From contig CASHTG010000001.1 of the NCBI GenBank assembly GCA_949357655.1, forward strand, positions 682,001-746,000: a DNA stretch of 64,000 nucleotides, in the 5' to 3' direction. A program made the position numbers and the translations under genes. The stretch's first letter is position 1, and every line of letters starts with the position of its first letter. Origin of the DNA: Parascedosporium putredinis (lineage: Eukaryota > Ascomycota > Sordariomycetes > Microascales > Microascaceae). Positions 45,324 through 56,354 of the stretch are shown one piece after another. The notes beneath the pieces are model-generated. The model did not search any database, was not told the DNA's origin, and saw only the letters and a program-made list of their open reading frames with translations.

Positions 45324-47570
45324 TCACGGCCCCGCCTTGTCCGCGTAGCCACCTCGCTCGAGGGCCTCTTGGAAGAGGTCCCGGCAGCGCACCCGGCTCC
45401 CCAGCCGCGCGCAGAGCAAAAACGCCCCGCTCAGCTTGCGGTGGAGGCTGTACGTCTCCTCCGGGGCGGGGCGAGCCTCTCCTTGAGCATGACGGGGATG
45501 AAGCCCTTGACGCGCTCGGTAATCGTCTGGTCGTGGAAGTCGTAGACCTCGGGGGCCGAGTCCAAAAGGGCTCGGCGAGGGTCAGGACGGACCCGATGTG
45601 CGCGTCGAGCATGGCCTTGCTCTCGAGGCCGGTGAGGTAGCCCAGGTCCTCGGAAAGCTGCTTGACCTTGGCCCGGTCCGAGCGCGAGGCCGCGGCGAGG
45701 AGGTGGACGTAGTGGTCGACAAAGGCCTTGGGGAACTCGCGCGAGGCGCCAAAGTCGAGGAGCTCGAGCTTGTCGCTCGCGGCGTTGTACAAGAAATTGG
45801 TCCAGTTGGGGTCCGTCTGCATGAAGCGGAACTCGGTGATTTCGCGGAGGCAGAGGCGTAGGAGCTGCGTGCCGATCCAGTCCTTTTGTCGCTGCGTAAA
45901 GGTGGCAATGCGCGTCACGGCGCTGCCGGGCAAGAAATCCATGGTGAGGACCTGCTTGCCCGACGCCTCGGCGTGCACGTCGGGCAGGACGAAGACGTCG
46001 TCTTCCCCGGCCATGAGCTGCTTGAAGCGCACGAGGCACGCGGCCTCGCGCTCGTAGTCGCACTCCCAGCCGAGCTCGGTCCGCGCGTTGGCAATGGTCT
46101 TGTCTAGGTAGAGGCCCTTGGGCAGCAGCTTGGTCGCCGTGAGGAGGATGCCGAGGTTGTCGAGGTCCGAGTTGATCGAGTCCGCCACGCCGGGGAATTG
46201 GATCTTGACCGCCACGGCCCGCCCGTTCGACTTGAGCGTGGCCTTGTGCACCTGGCCGATGGACGCCGCGGCGATGGGCGTCTCCTCGAATTCGTCGAAT
46301 AGGTCGCGCCAGTTGTCCCCCAGGTTGGATCGCAGGACCTGGTCCCGCTGGTACGCCGGCATGTAGTCGGCCCGGTCCTGCACCCTCTGGAGGACCTCGT
46401 GGATGGGGCCCGGCAGCATCTTGGCGTCCTGGAAGCTCATCAGCTGGCCCATCTTGAGCGCCGCGCCCCGCATGCGCGATAACTTGGCCACCAGCCTCTC
46501 CATATTGCTCTCGCTCAGCATCACCGAGCCCGTGCCCTTGCCGCCCACCGCCCGGGCTAGGCTCTCCGTGAAGGCTCCGCCCAGCATCCCCGCCGCGAGG
46601 CCGCTGTAATTCCATATCCTACTTAGCCGGGTGGCCGGCACCTTGGATTCCCTAAGTACGTAGGAGCGCCCCTGGATCGGGTTAGGAAGCGGTACCTGGT
46701 CGGCTCCGCTCGCAGACGGCTCTGCTGCCTCCCGGGGCGCTTGCGGCTGAGCCTCCTCGACAGGCTTTGGTGTCGGCGGCGGCGGCGGCGGCGATGGTGG
46801 TGTCTGGGCGTCCGAGATTGGGGCTTCTCTCACCGCAGTCTCCGTCACGGCCTCGATCACTGGCGCTGAACTCGGTAGGTCGGCCCACGGCGCCGGGTAC
46901 TGAGCAGCCGGCAAAGGTTGACCAGGGCTCCGCGCCGCCGCCCTCCCTTGCCGAGCGAGCTCAGAATTTTCGAGCCCTGGTTCGTTCTAAAAACATTGAT
47001 ATCAACGTTGGCGGGGACGTCATCATGCTCATCCGCCACCTTTGCCTTCTCTTCCCGGCCGCCCGCTCCCGACAGCGGATCCTGGTACCGCGGAGCTGCC
47101 GGGTGTTTGAGCGGCGAGTGCACCTCGCCCCCGGAAGACACGGGGAACTTGGCCTCTGTCCTATGCTGAAGCTGAGACAGCACGCCACCCGCTCCTGTTC
47201 CTACTCCCGCGCCCGCTCCCGCTGCCCGTATCGTGGGGCCATCGGCATGGCGTGGGGATCGTATCGTCTGCGCGTGCGGCGTATGCACGACCGGTTTCCC
47301 TTGACCCACCTCTGCCCCTACCTCTGCGGCAGCTTGCGTCCCGGCTTCCGAGAGCGGCTCCCGGGCGTCAAGCGGCGCACCGCCATCGTCGGCGGCTGTT
47401 GAAGTGTCGCGGGTCTCGGGTGCCCGCCTCCGGACGCTAGTTAGGCCAATGCCCGACGTCCGGCTCAGCGCGTCGAGCTGCCGCGCGCGGAGGGCTGCAT
47501 GGTGGGAGGCGACGGATCGAGTCGCTCGGATGACCGCGGCGAGATCGATGGCGAAATCGGCGAGCTTCAT
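45324..47570 (-). CDS. COQ8: ABC1/COQ8 atypical kinase-ATPase of ubiquinone biosynthesis
   Basis: Mitochondrial UbiB-family protein supporting the coenzyme Q synthome, about 749 residues. ATG 47570 gives MKLADFAIDLAAVIRATRS, followed by a long Ala/Pro/Gly-rich region. Family motifs: KxGQ in ALKMGQLMSFQDA, the Ala-rich nucleotide loop AAASIGQVHKA, the catalytic Lys VAVKIQFPG, TELGWECDYEREA, DPNWTNFLYN, and LLDFGASREF. After two more breaks the end reads APEVYDFHDQTITERVKGF ... YADKAGP then stop at 45324. Breaks: one C missing at 46925-46927, one T missing at 45564-45567, one C missing at 45463-45466. The uncorrected frames give a false tail to 45253. No introns. Confidence 0.93.
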
Positions 47571-48052
47571 GAGTGCTTTGTCGGGCCTCGTCGCGGGTGG
47601 AGCATTCTTCGTTTTTTTTTTTGTCAGAGGACCACCAGGTGGCTTGATTTGTTTTGGAGGGGTGCTCTTTTTCCTAGCTTGGGTGGTGAGCGTGCGTACT
47701 GCTAATCCTCAATTCACAAGGTTTGGTTCAATGGCTCATAAAATAATTTGCTAGCTCGAGAAGCTTGGGACAAGTTACATGGGGGTGGGCGAGCTCTGAC
47801 AGCCTCGCTTAATTGAAATTTATGCATCTAAAGGATTTCTATATACTCCGTCTATTCCCGAAAGCATGGTACGCCTGGATATCAACCGTCCGATAATCTT
47901 GAGCCCGAAATTCATCTTCATGATCCAATGGATCAATCTATCTCCATTCCCCAATACCTATTCTCTCCGATTTCCCTTGCACCCCTCATCGTATCGGGGG
48001 CTTTGTTTTGTTAAACTAGGGGCTTCCTCCCATCGTGACAAGACACCCTCTC
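47571..48052. other. Intergenic region between COQ8 start and ESS2 end
   Basis: About 480 bases. A T-run (47613-47622) lies close to the COQ8 start. It must hold the COQ8 promoter and the ESS2 3' end. No coding features seen. Confidence 0.6.
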
Positions 48053-49328
48053 TTAGGTAGGCTTGGTCGAGGACCTCAAGTGAGAGCTCTTTTTCAAGGG
48101 AGTGCTTGAGCCAAAGGGGCTTGAGGCACCCTTGGGTGTCTTGCTGCCGACGCGACTTAGAAGCCTCTGAGCAGCGGGAGTTAGCCCGCCTGAAACTCGG
48201 GGACTAGAGGGGAACTTTGGAACCGGGGTTCTTTCCGCCTTGCCCGTGAAACCGTTCCGCGAGGCTTCGCGTCTCGATTGGGAGATGCGCTCCACCATCT
48301 TGTGGTGCAGCGCCTCCCGTTTCCTCTTGTCCTGAATCTTGAAAGGGTTCGGCGTTGCATCGCCCGGCCCGAGGTCTATCACCGGTATAGACACCTCGGG
48401 CACGGCCGGCTCGTCCTCGTCGTCCACGAATGTGTAGCCGTTGACCCGAGGCGTTTCGTTCCCGCCCGTAAGGATGCTGTCCGTTTTAAACACCTCCCTC
48501 ACTTCTCCGTGGACGGCATCTCGGATGGCGGAAAGAGTAGGGGAGCTTGGCCTCGCGGGGATGATGGGATGAGGCGCCCTGGTATTTTCGTAAACGAGCC
48601 GTTTCGCCGATGCGGCCTCGGCTCTCGCTGTCGGGGTCTGATAGTTATCGTCCACACCCTCAGGGATGAACATGAGAGAATTTCTGGGTTCCAATTTCCA
48701 GCTGTCCGGACGTGCCGGTCTGTTATCCGAGTTCCGAATCTCTTCCTTGCCTTCGGTCAAAAGCCTGTCGTTGATCTCGCGCTGCTTGAGCATCTGCTTC
48801 GATGGGAGCTTATTCTCGTTCCAGATCCAACCGTTTTTATCCGCTTGCTTCTGATTCTGCTTGTCCAAAAGCTTGTAAAAACTCTCGTTGTCCTCGCTGG
48901 TGTACGTCGACTGGAATTTGCCGAGAGTGACGTTGGTATTGACGTCCGGCTTGGGTTCCACGACAGTAGACGTTGTGGGAGCAGGAGTGGCGGCGCCGTA
49001 CATCGAGGGCGTCCGACCACCGGCGGCCGTCGACGGTGCGGGGTTGCACGCCTCGCAGGGGTCAAGGCCTCGCGTAGGCGTTGATCAGCGTTGATGATCC
49101 ATGATGTGTTCTTCGATTCGAGGGCATCGAGGTACTCGTGCTGAGCTTCGGTCTCTTGAAGACCGGGGAAGAAGTCGCGGGCGATAATCTTGGAAAGCGC
49201 ATCCGTGTAGGTATCTTCGTCAATGACCTTCTTCGGGCGTTTTATGCGCTTCACTTGAGGGGCGGGGGCATCAGTTCGGTGTCGTCGCGCTTGCGCACGA
49301 GCGCCGTCGAGGTCGGCGGCGGATCCAT
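48053..49328 (-). CDS. ESS2: ESS-2/DGCR14-family nuclear protein (spliceosome-associated)
   Basis: Homologue of human ESS2/DGCR14 and S. pombe Bis1, found in spliceosomal C complexes. It is 425 residues after joining. The start MDPPPTSTALVRKRDD at 49328 is followed by VKRIKRPKKVIDEDTYTDAL, IARDFFPGLQETEAQHEYL, TLGKFQSTYTSEDNESF, LLDKQNQKQADKNGWIWNEN, then WKLEPRNSLMFIPEGVDD. The family's C-terminal pattern is GYTFVDDEDEP ... KIQDKRKREALHHKM. The end is Ser/Lys-rich (SPFGSSTPLKKSSH). One C is missing at each of two G/C runs, 49259-49262 (MPPP region) and 49040-49043 (RATPAPS region). No introns. Divergent from PPT1. Confidence 0.9.
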
Positions 49329-50109
49329 GGTGGCGTGTCGTCTCACGGCAGCTCCACCTCTTTAATGCCTTGAGATAGGGTTTCGTGTGCGGCTCTCTGG
49401 AGTTAAGAGGTGCAGCCGCGACATGGCTCGGGCGGGGTTTTGAGGCTTGTCGCGCAGCGTGAGGGAGAATGAGGAAGGATCGCTGAGTCAAAAATGAAAG
49501 TCCATAAAGGATACTATTGTCGAGAACCACAATGTAATGTGCCTGCAGAGGACCCGGTGGCTGGCTCTGGCTCGGGGTTTTTCGGTTATTAAGAAAGGCA
49601 CTCTCAGCGGGCCGTGTCCATCAGTCCCTTGGCATTATGACTTACTTTTTGGTTCCTCTCGCTTTGCAGGGCAACAGGGCCCCCGGAGAGGTACAGGTAT
49701 AGTGGGGTTGTTACCCGGGCCGGGGTTGGACAGACAAAAAAGGTTATCGGGCTGGCAGCGGTGATAGCCTTGTCAGTGACAGCGAGCGGCAGCGCCAAAG
49801 AAATTGTTTGATGGTTGTCGCCTCCATTCAAACCCCACACATTCCAGAAGGTCCTACACCCCACGGACCTAATTTTCGGCGGCAACAACTTTGGCCTCCC
49901 ACCCTCTTCACCCAATTTCCCAAGCAACTTGAGAACCTCGCTTTCCCCCTCTCTCCTCTCCATTCTTCTACCTCGAATTCTCTCCTCGACTTACTTGGAT
50001 TCATATATTATTTCACATCATCTCTCTCCTGCCTTTCTACAGCTCGCTGCCGCCCATTCTTTAACCCCACCATCCGAACTCCTTCCGACGACATCGGCCT
50101 GCCTCCAAG
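49329..50109. other. Divergent intergenic region, ESS2 / PPT1
   Basis: 780 bases shared upstream DNA. The 250 bases before the PPT1 ATG are strongly C/T-rich on plus (ctctcctctcc-type), as in fungal leaders. No coding features seen. Confidence 0.6.
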
Positions 50110-52027
50110 ATGGCGACCGCCGAAGAGCAGGCGACGCAGCACAAGAACGAGGGAAACAAGGCGTTTGCGCAACATGACTGGTTCAAGGCTATCGCAAGTT
50201 ATACCAAGGCTATCGAACTGAACGACCAGGAACCTACCTTCTTCTCGAACCGAGCCCAGGTGTGTTGTCGAGTGCCCCGCTGCCTGCCTGCCTGCCAGCC
50301 TGCCAGCCTCTAGTGAGCCTCTGTTGCTGACCATGTCTTCTTCTTCCTTCTTCTCCTCCCTTTGTAGGCCAACATCAAGTCCGAAGCGTACGGCTACGCG
50401 ATTGCAGATGCGACCAAAGCCATTGAGCTCAACCCCAAATTCGTCAAGGTCGGTTCCCCTTCCGTGCACGCGACCTCAACGTCCAAGGTCTAGGACCTCA
50501 CGTGCTCACCTTTCATAGGCGTACTTTCGGAGAGGCCTTGCCCTCACCGCCATTCTCAAGCCCAAGGAGGCGCTCAAAGACTTCAAGGAGTGTATCAAGC
50601 TCGACCCGAGTAACAAAGATGCCAAATTGAAGCTTTCAGAATGCCAGAAAATCGTGCGCCAGCTCGACTTCTTCGCCGCGATCGAGGTCGGCGACGAGCC
50701 GTCCGCCGCCGAAGGTCTCGACTTCGACTCCATGGTGGTAGAGCCCGGCTACGACGGCGTACGACTCGGTAACGAGATGACCCAAGAGTTCATTGACGAT
50801 ATGACGGAACGGTTCAAGACCGGCAAGAAAATCCACAAGAAATACGTGTACCAAATAGTTCTGGCTGTCAAAAACCTAGTGTACGATGAGCCGACAATGG
50901 TGGAGATGAAGATTCCCGACGATGTCAAGTTGACTGTCTGCGGAGATACCCACGGTTTGTCAAACCTCCTCCGCCCCCTTTGTTTTCTTTTTTTTTTTTT
51001 TTTCCTGCCTTCCTCGCTGAGACCTGGACCAATTCCACCTCCCCGGTGTCCTTGTCACTAACCAAGTTTACCTCGCTGCTTAGGCCAATACTTTGACTTG
51101 ATGGAGCTGTTCAGGAGGAATGGCAAACCCAGCGACAAGCACTACTATCTCTTCAACGGCGATTTCGTTGATCGCGGTTCCTGGTCCACAGAAATCGCTT
51201 TGCTGTTGTACGCGAACAAGTGGCTCAGGCCCAAGCAATTCTTCCTCAACCGAGGCAATCACGAGACCGACGACATGAATCGCGTCTATGGCTTTGAAGG
51301 CGAGTGCAAGGCCAAGTACAATGAGCGTGTATTCAAACTCTTCTCGGAGAGTTTCTCCGCCCTGCCTCTGGCGACTCTAATCGGCAGCAAGTACCTCGTG
51401 CTTCACGGCGGTCTCTTCTCCGACGACAGCGTTACCTTGGACGATATTCGCAAGCTTAACAGGCATAACCAGCGTCAACCCGGCCAGTCTGGCCTCATGA
51501 TGGAAATGTTGTGGACCGACCCCCAAGACGAGCCCGGAAGAGGCCCCAGCAAGCGAGGTGTCGGTCTCCAGTTTGGGCCGGACATCACGGAGAGGTTCTG
51601 CATCAAGAACGGGCTGGAGGCCGTCATCAGAAGCCACGAGGTGCGCATGGATGGCTACGAAGTGCAGCACAACGGCAGGTGCATCACTGGTAAGACTTAA
51701 CCTTGATCCTTGACTATACCCACTTTGAACCTTAGGGTGTTCGACGACGAAGTGATTCCGAAGAAGTAATTTCAGGTCACTAACATGTCTTCTTCGTAGT
51801 CTTCTCCGCCCCCAAGTACTGCGACGCCACGGAAAACAGGGGCGCCTATATCAACATCGGCCCCGATTACAAGCTGCAGTTCGAGCAATTTGATGCAGTC
51901 CCCCACCCCGATATCAAGCCAATGGTGGGTCTCCCTTCCTTATTACTTACTCCACGGCGCTTGTTACTAACATGAACCTCACTTGTAGGCTTACGCTCAA
52001 AGTTCTCTCATGTCCTCCCTCATGTAA
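50110..52027 (+). CDS. PPT1: TPR-containing serine/threonine phosphatase PP5
   Basis: Hsp90-associated phosphatase PP5/Ppt1, 478 residues. The N terminus has three TPR repeats (KNEGNKAFAQHDWFKAIASY; AYGYAIADATKAIEL; LALTAILKPKEALKDFKE) that dock the Hsp90 C terminus. A linker follows, then the PPP catalytic core: CGDTHGQYFDL, FNGDFVDRGSWS, FLNRGNHETDDM, LHGGLFSDD, IRSHEVRMDGY, and FSAPKYCDATENRGAY. It ends AYAQSSLMSSLM. The exons are 50110-50259, 50368-50448, 50519-50954, 51084-51689, 51800-51924 and 51989-52027. Donors are GTGTGT, GTCGGT, GTTTGT, GTAAGA and GTGGGT, all with AG acceptors. All metal-binding motifs are present and there are no frame breaks. Confidence 0.96.
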
Positions 52028-52495
52028 GACAGCAACTCAGGCGCGGGCAAGGTGGGGGAGGCGCAGGAAGGGTTGTTTTAAATCTACCACCTCTTATGGG
52101 CCACTAGCTTCAGGAAGACGAGGACTGGACATTTATGTGGACTGCAAATGAGAAATGTGTACAATTTATTGATGCATTTGGACCATGGCGTAGCCTCCCA
52201 AAAGGTAGTTTCAAGAAGGCGTCCTTGGGAAGAGTTTTTGCGAAAGGTTTCGGCATGGAGGAGGGCTTTGCATCCATGGATATCATACCCCCAAATGATA
52301 CTAGAATAGCGGGTCCAACATTCATATACGGAAATGGCATCATCTTTTTATGGCTTTTATATACTTTGACGAGACGCAGTGGGGAAAATGGAACAAGGAA
52401 GAGAAGAAAGGATAAGAAGTGATAAACGTAGAGATAAGGCAAAGACACTCAATTGATGGATGTCTACCCAGGAATAGTGTCTCTCCTCCGCCCGC
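52028..52495. other. Convergent intergenic region, PPT1 / POP8
   Basis: About 470 bases. A 95-codon plus ORF (52135-52422) overlaps a 112-codon minus ORF. Neither has domain features and both sit in presumed 3' UTR. Confidence 0.5.
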
Positions 52496-52932
52496 TCAAG
52501 CCCCCACATCCCCTTGGCCATCACGCCCAACCATGCAACCCAGCCAGTCGGAGCATTGGAGGATCTTGAGGGCGACGCGTTCACCGCCATCCGTGGTGCC
52601 TGGCCAAGCGGTGATGGCGGCGGAAAAGGCGGCGAGATCCGGAGCGGGCACACGGACCCAGCACCGATTGGCGCGGACGCGCAGGACGTCAACGGAGACG
52701 GCGCTGCCGGTGTCGCCCAGGAAGCGGGTGAGGGCGGAAGCGCAGTAGGAGCGGGCCTGGAGGGCGTCCATGGCTGGTTCCGCGGCGGAGGGAGAAGAAG
52801 AAGACAGCTCTAGATGCGCGTAGGCGAAGGGCGGGGAGCGGATGGTGTGGGTGCGGATCTCGGTGGATTTTTGTCCTTGGGCGCCGGTGTGGCGGGGGTT
52901 GGTTGGACGTCCTCCATTGGGGTGGTCGTCAT
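52496..52932 (-). CDS. POP8: RNase P/MRP protein subunit POP8-like
   Basis: Small subunit of the RNase P and RNase MRP ribonucleoproteins (tRNA 5' and rRNA processing), Rpp14/Pop5 fold. It is about 145 residues after joining. ATG 52932 (MTTTPMEDVQ) leads a Pro-rich start. After the break the reading is EIRTHTIRSPPFAYAHLEL, then MDALQARSYCASALTRFLG, VSVDVLRVRANRCWVRVP, DLAAFSAAITAW, and LQCSDWLGCMVGRDGQGDV. This pattern matches filamentous-fungal POP8-like proteins as I know them. One base is missing at about 52863-52872, near an A5 run on the coding strand, so frame-naive reading stops at codon 41. Divergent from SPT4. Confidence 0.78.
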
Positions 52933-53590
52933 GATTGCGAGGGAGGGGATGAGAAGGCGGGCGGGCTTCCTACTATTTCACTTTCCATCCCGGGAGACTG
53001 AGTTACGGGGAACCGGGAGCGAGCCGGTGCAAGAGTGAAGATTACATCAAATGGATTGGATCAATCCTCTCGGTCGATCGTGGGCGAGGGTCAAATTTTC
53101 GGGAGGAACGTTTTAGTGGGTGTTCGCGGCTACCGTTAGTGCATGTGATCGGTTCGTGCATTCGTTCAGCCCTACGGGCCCACTGTATTTATTTGCATTC
53201 CCCTAAGCGAGGGTCTGGATATAGTGGCCTGCAGGCTCCGCCAGGTACCAAATTTTGCAAGTGCAGTCATTTGAAGACAGACTGAACGGCAAGGATTTCG
53301 TAAGCCGCCACCCACCGCTTTTCAATCTGTCGCTCAGCAATTGATCATTGTTGATTGATTGATGGTTCTCAATCAAGCTCCGCCAACTTTGAGGTTGAAA
53401 CTCGAGCTTCGCAAGCGCCGCGCATTGCCAACAACCCCTTTTCGAGCTCTGCAAACCCGATCTCTTCTGGAATCGCCAAATTTCTCTCCTCTTCACGCGC
53501 CCGTCGGCTCTCTTCCTCCTCCCGCCTCCCATCACCAGCCAGCGTCTAGCTCGATAATCCGCCGCCGAACCCATAACGAAGCTCCCCACC
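52933..53590. other. Divergent intergenic region, POP8 / SPT4
   Basis: About 660 bases. The 250 bases before the SPT4 ATG are C/T-rich on plus. No coding features seen. Confidence 0.6.
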
Positions 53591-54262
53591 ATGTCGCAAC
53601 ACAACTTCGTTACGCCAGGCCAGCAGCGCTATCTCCGCGCCTGCATGGTTTGCTCCATCGTCATGACATACAGCGTAAGCCTCGTCTCGCCTCGCCTCTT
53701 CGCGCTCTCTCAACCTCTCTTCGATCTCTCTCTCTCTTTCGTCGTGCCAAGCCTACCTACGTTGTGACACCTTCCGGCCAAGAGGAAAGGGATACAAGAG
53801 ACAGAGACAAAAAGAAGATGATAATCTGCTCTTATTATACCCTGGGCTCCAATACTGACACAAAGATCTCTCAATCTAGCGATTCCGCGACGAAGGCTGC
53901 CCCAACTGCGAAGAATTCCTCCACCTCGCCGGCTCCCAGGACCAAATTGAGAGCTGCACCTCCCAGGTCTTCGAGGGCGTCATCACCCTCGCCAACCCCG
54001 GCAAGAGCTGGGTCGCCAAGTGGCAGCGCCTTGATGGCTACGTCCCTGGCCTCTACGCAATCAAGGTCTCTGGGCAGCTTCCAGATGACATACGGCAAAT
54101 GATTGAAGATGAGTATAGGATACAATACATCCCGTAAGTCTCCCTGTTTCTTTGGACGATTCCCATTGCTCGGCGAAGGAGAGGAATTTGGCCATCGCTA
54201 TACATGGGTGTTGACACTTTTGACGCAGTCGTGACGGAAGCGCCACCGAGGTCGACGCCTAA
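53591..54262 (+). CDS. SPT4: Transcription elongation factor SPT4 (DSIF small subunit)
   Basis: Small zinc-binding partner of Spt5 in DSIF, promoting RNA polymerase II processivity. It is 123 residues, close to the family norm. Exons are 53591-53674, 53880-54133 and 54229-54262. The protein starts MSQHNFVTPGQQRYLRACMVC. The four Cys of the zinc site are CMVC (exon 1) and CPNC (exon 2: FRDEGCPNCEEFLHL). The Spt5-contact half is SCTSQVFEGVITLANPGKSW, VAKWQRLDGYVPGLYAIKV and GQLPDDIRQMI. It ends RDGSATEVDA. Introns start GTAAGC and GTAAGT and end TAG and CAG. No frame breaks. The 200-base first intron is pyrimidine-rich. Convergent with KIN17. Confidence 0.95.
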
Positions 54263-54616
54263 TGGACCCATGCTCGACAGCCTACCGGCAACCTTGCTGG
54301 TGTCAAACGGAGCGAGGGTATATCTGTATGGCCGGGATGTTAAGCGAAGTAGGCAAGAGGAAGAGGGCAAAAGTGAGGAGTAGAAGTGGGCAAACTGCGT
54401 GGCGTTAAGGGCACAAAACATCACAAGTGCATTTATTGGTCATAAGATACAGGGTCTTTCTATCCGTTGTATTCGTATTCGTCAGGGTATCGTAAATAGG
54501 CGTGCAATATGGAATGATAAAAAGGTACAAACATGATTAGCACACCGGGAATCACCCCCGGTGGCATCCAACCTCGTCCCGGCCCTCGAAGAGCCAATGT
54601 CCATTTCCCTTGTCGT
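54263..54616. other. Convergent intergenic region, SPT4 / KIN17
   Basis: About 350 bases between two 3' ends. No coding features or repeats seen. Confidence 0.6.
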
Positions 54617-55724
54617 CTAAAAGTTCTTGCGCTTCTTCACGGATGGACCCCCGAACCCAGACCCCTCGCGCGCTCGTTTCCGGTCCGTCTCCTCCTTCAT
54701 GATTCTTTCCGCCTCGCTCATCTTCTTCGGCTGCTCCGACATGACTTTCTTATTCTTCTTGGCCAGCGCAAACACATTCTTGGTTTGCGGCTTCGCGGAG
54801 GCCTTCATCGAGAATCCCGCCAGCCCCGCCGGTTTCGCCGCGGGGGCGGTCTCCTCCTTGCCCACGGCTGGCTCGAGTTCCTGACCGTCCGTGGCCACAC
54901 CCGGGGCCGCGGTGTCCTTGGCGGCCGTCTCCTTGGCTGCGGGCTTAGGGGGCCAAACGATATCTTCAGTCCTTCCACCTCGGCCTGCTTCAGCTGCTGC
55001 TCCTTTTCCGCCCTCTCTTCCTCCGTCATGTGGGACGCCTGCGCCGCCGCCTGCGCCCGCTTAATCTGTTCGCGAATCATCTTCGTCTCGAGCTCCTCGT
55101 CGCCCTGGTCCTGCAGATTCTTCCGCCTCAGGGCCTCCTGCCTCCTGAGTGCTTCGGGGAATTGTCGATCCACGATATGAGCAGGCCCTTCTCCGTGTCT
55201 TCCACCCGGCAGATGCTTTCACGGCCGAGGTATTTGACGAATTCGGTAAGCGAGTTCCACTTTGTCGCGTTCATGTGGACGTGGTCCTTGTTGGCGATGT
55301 ATCTAGATGAGGGCCGCTGTTAGCCCACTGCACCTGCTGGGGAAAGTCGAAAAAACTTACTCTTGGTAGAAATGATTCGCGTTGACCTGCTTCTCGCCAT
55401 GCGCCGTCTTCAGCAGGCCGATGAAATCCTTCATCAACGTATCGCTATAATCTTGGATGAAGGCCTTCGAATTCTCCCCGACAATAACCATGTTTCGTAC
55501 GTGCGACTCCGACATACAGTGCATCCTAATATCACATGTTAGCCCCCCTCGATGCGACGCGCTCGTTCGGCAACCGACCCGGGAAGATTTTGTACGTACT
55601 TGAAGGCATTTGCATCTCGGCAAGCCTTTTCGCAGACTTGGCAGTACCATCGTAGACGCGTCAGACCCTTGCTCTTGAGCTTATTCGAGATCGCCTTGGT
55701 TGATCCAGCCTCGGCCCGCCCCAT
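54617..55724 (-). CDS. KIN17: KIN17 DNA/RNA-binding zinc-finger protein
   Basis: Nuclear protein of the KIN17 family, linked to DNA damage response and pre-mRNA splicing. It is 325 residues after joining. Exon 1 (55724-55600) begins MGRAEAGSTKAISNKLKSKG and holds the first zinc-finger half YCQVCEKACRDANAFK. Exon 2 (55525-55361) has MHCMSESHVRNM. The winged-helix-like domain continues through exon 3 (55302-54617): EYIANKDHVHMNATKWNSL, TEFVKYLGRESICRVEDT, LLISWIDNSPEALRRQEALR. A coiled, charged stretch follows, then KKNKKVMSEQPKKMSEAE and VKKRKNF. Introns start GTACGT and GTAAGT. Two Cs are missing at 55156-55159 and 54948-54952. There is no C-terminal KOW pair as in animal KIN17, which is normal for fungi as I know them. 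Confidence 0.92.
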
Positions 55725-56354
55725 GGTGTTGGTTCAGGTGTTAGAAAAGTTAGGAGGACTAAGAAAAAGAAAGAAAAAGAGTGGGAGAAGGGAGTATCGG
55801 GGGCGATGGCAATGCTCAAGGCTTTTTGTACGACCCTGATCACGCGGGCAACTTAAAACACCGTCGAGGAAGGTAGACAAGGAATTTATAGAGGCGCAAG
55901 TTGACGCAGATTTACCACACGAGGGGCACAAGGCTAAGAACGATCAGTTCCAGAGAGAGCGGGTGGCGTCCCAGACAAACACCTTTGAATTGCTGACTAA
56001 TTTATAATATCATTCCACCCGCCGCCCTCGATACACTCCAACGCAACTTGAAGTTCCATCGTCCATCGTCCCTCAGCACCGATTGAACATATTCTCAAAC
56101 ACAACAAGTCATACTGAGGTACAGGTTGCCTTATCGGAGGCATATAACACAAAGAAGAATTAGACCTTGCCCTGCACGCTCAAACCCTCACCAGCTTGAG
56201 CAACGAGGAATCGAGCCTCGGGAGGAGTGACTCTCTCACTCACTCTCTATTTCTCTTACCGCCTGCGTGCGTGTCTGCGTGGGAACCTGCATACAATCAC
56301 CTAGGTGCAACTGTGCGAACGCTGGCAGAAAACCAGTGGAAATTAAGGTGCTGT
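55725..56354. other. Intergenic region between KIN17 start and the 56.4-57.6 kb locus end
   Basis: 630 bases that must contain the KIN17 promoter. The stretch next to 55725 is C/T-rich on minus. No coding features seen. Confidence 0.6.

Noticed and set aside
45253..45567. Arg/Pro-rich C-terminal extension of COQ8
   Set aside because: Produced by reading past a missing T at 45564-45567. The family C terminus and stop (45324) are found in other frames.
45431..46615. 394-codon minus-strand ORF, Gly/Arg-rich
   Set aside because: A shadow frame of COQ8 over most of its length. Only its last part carries true COQ8 sequence after the break.
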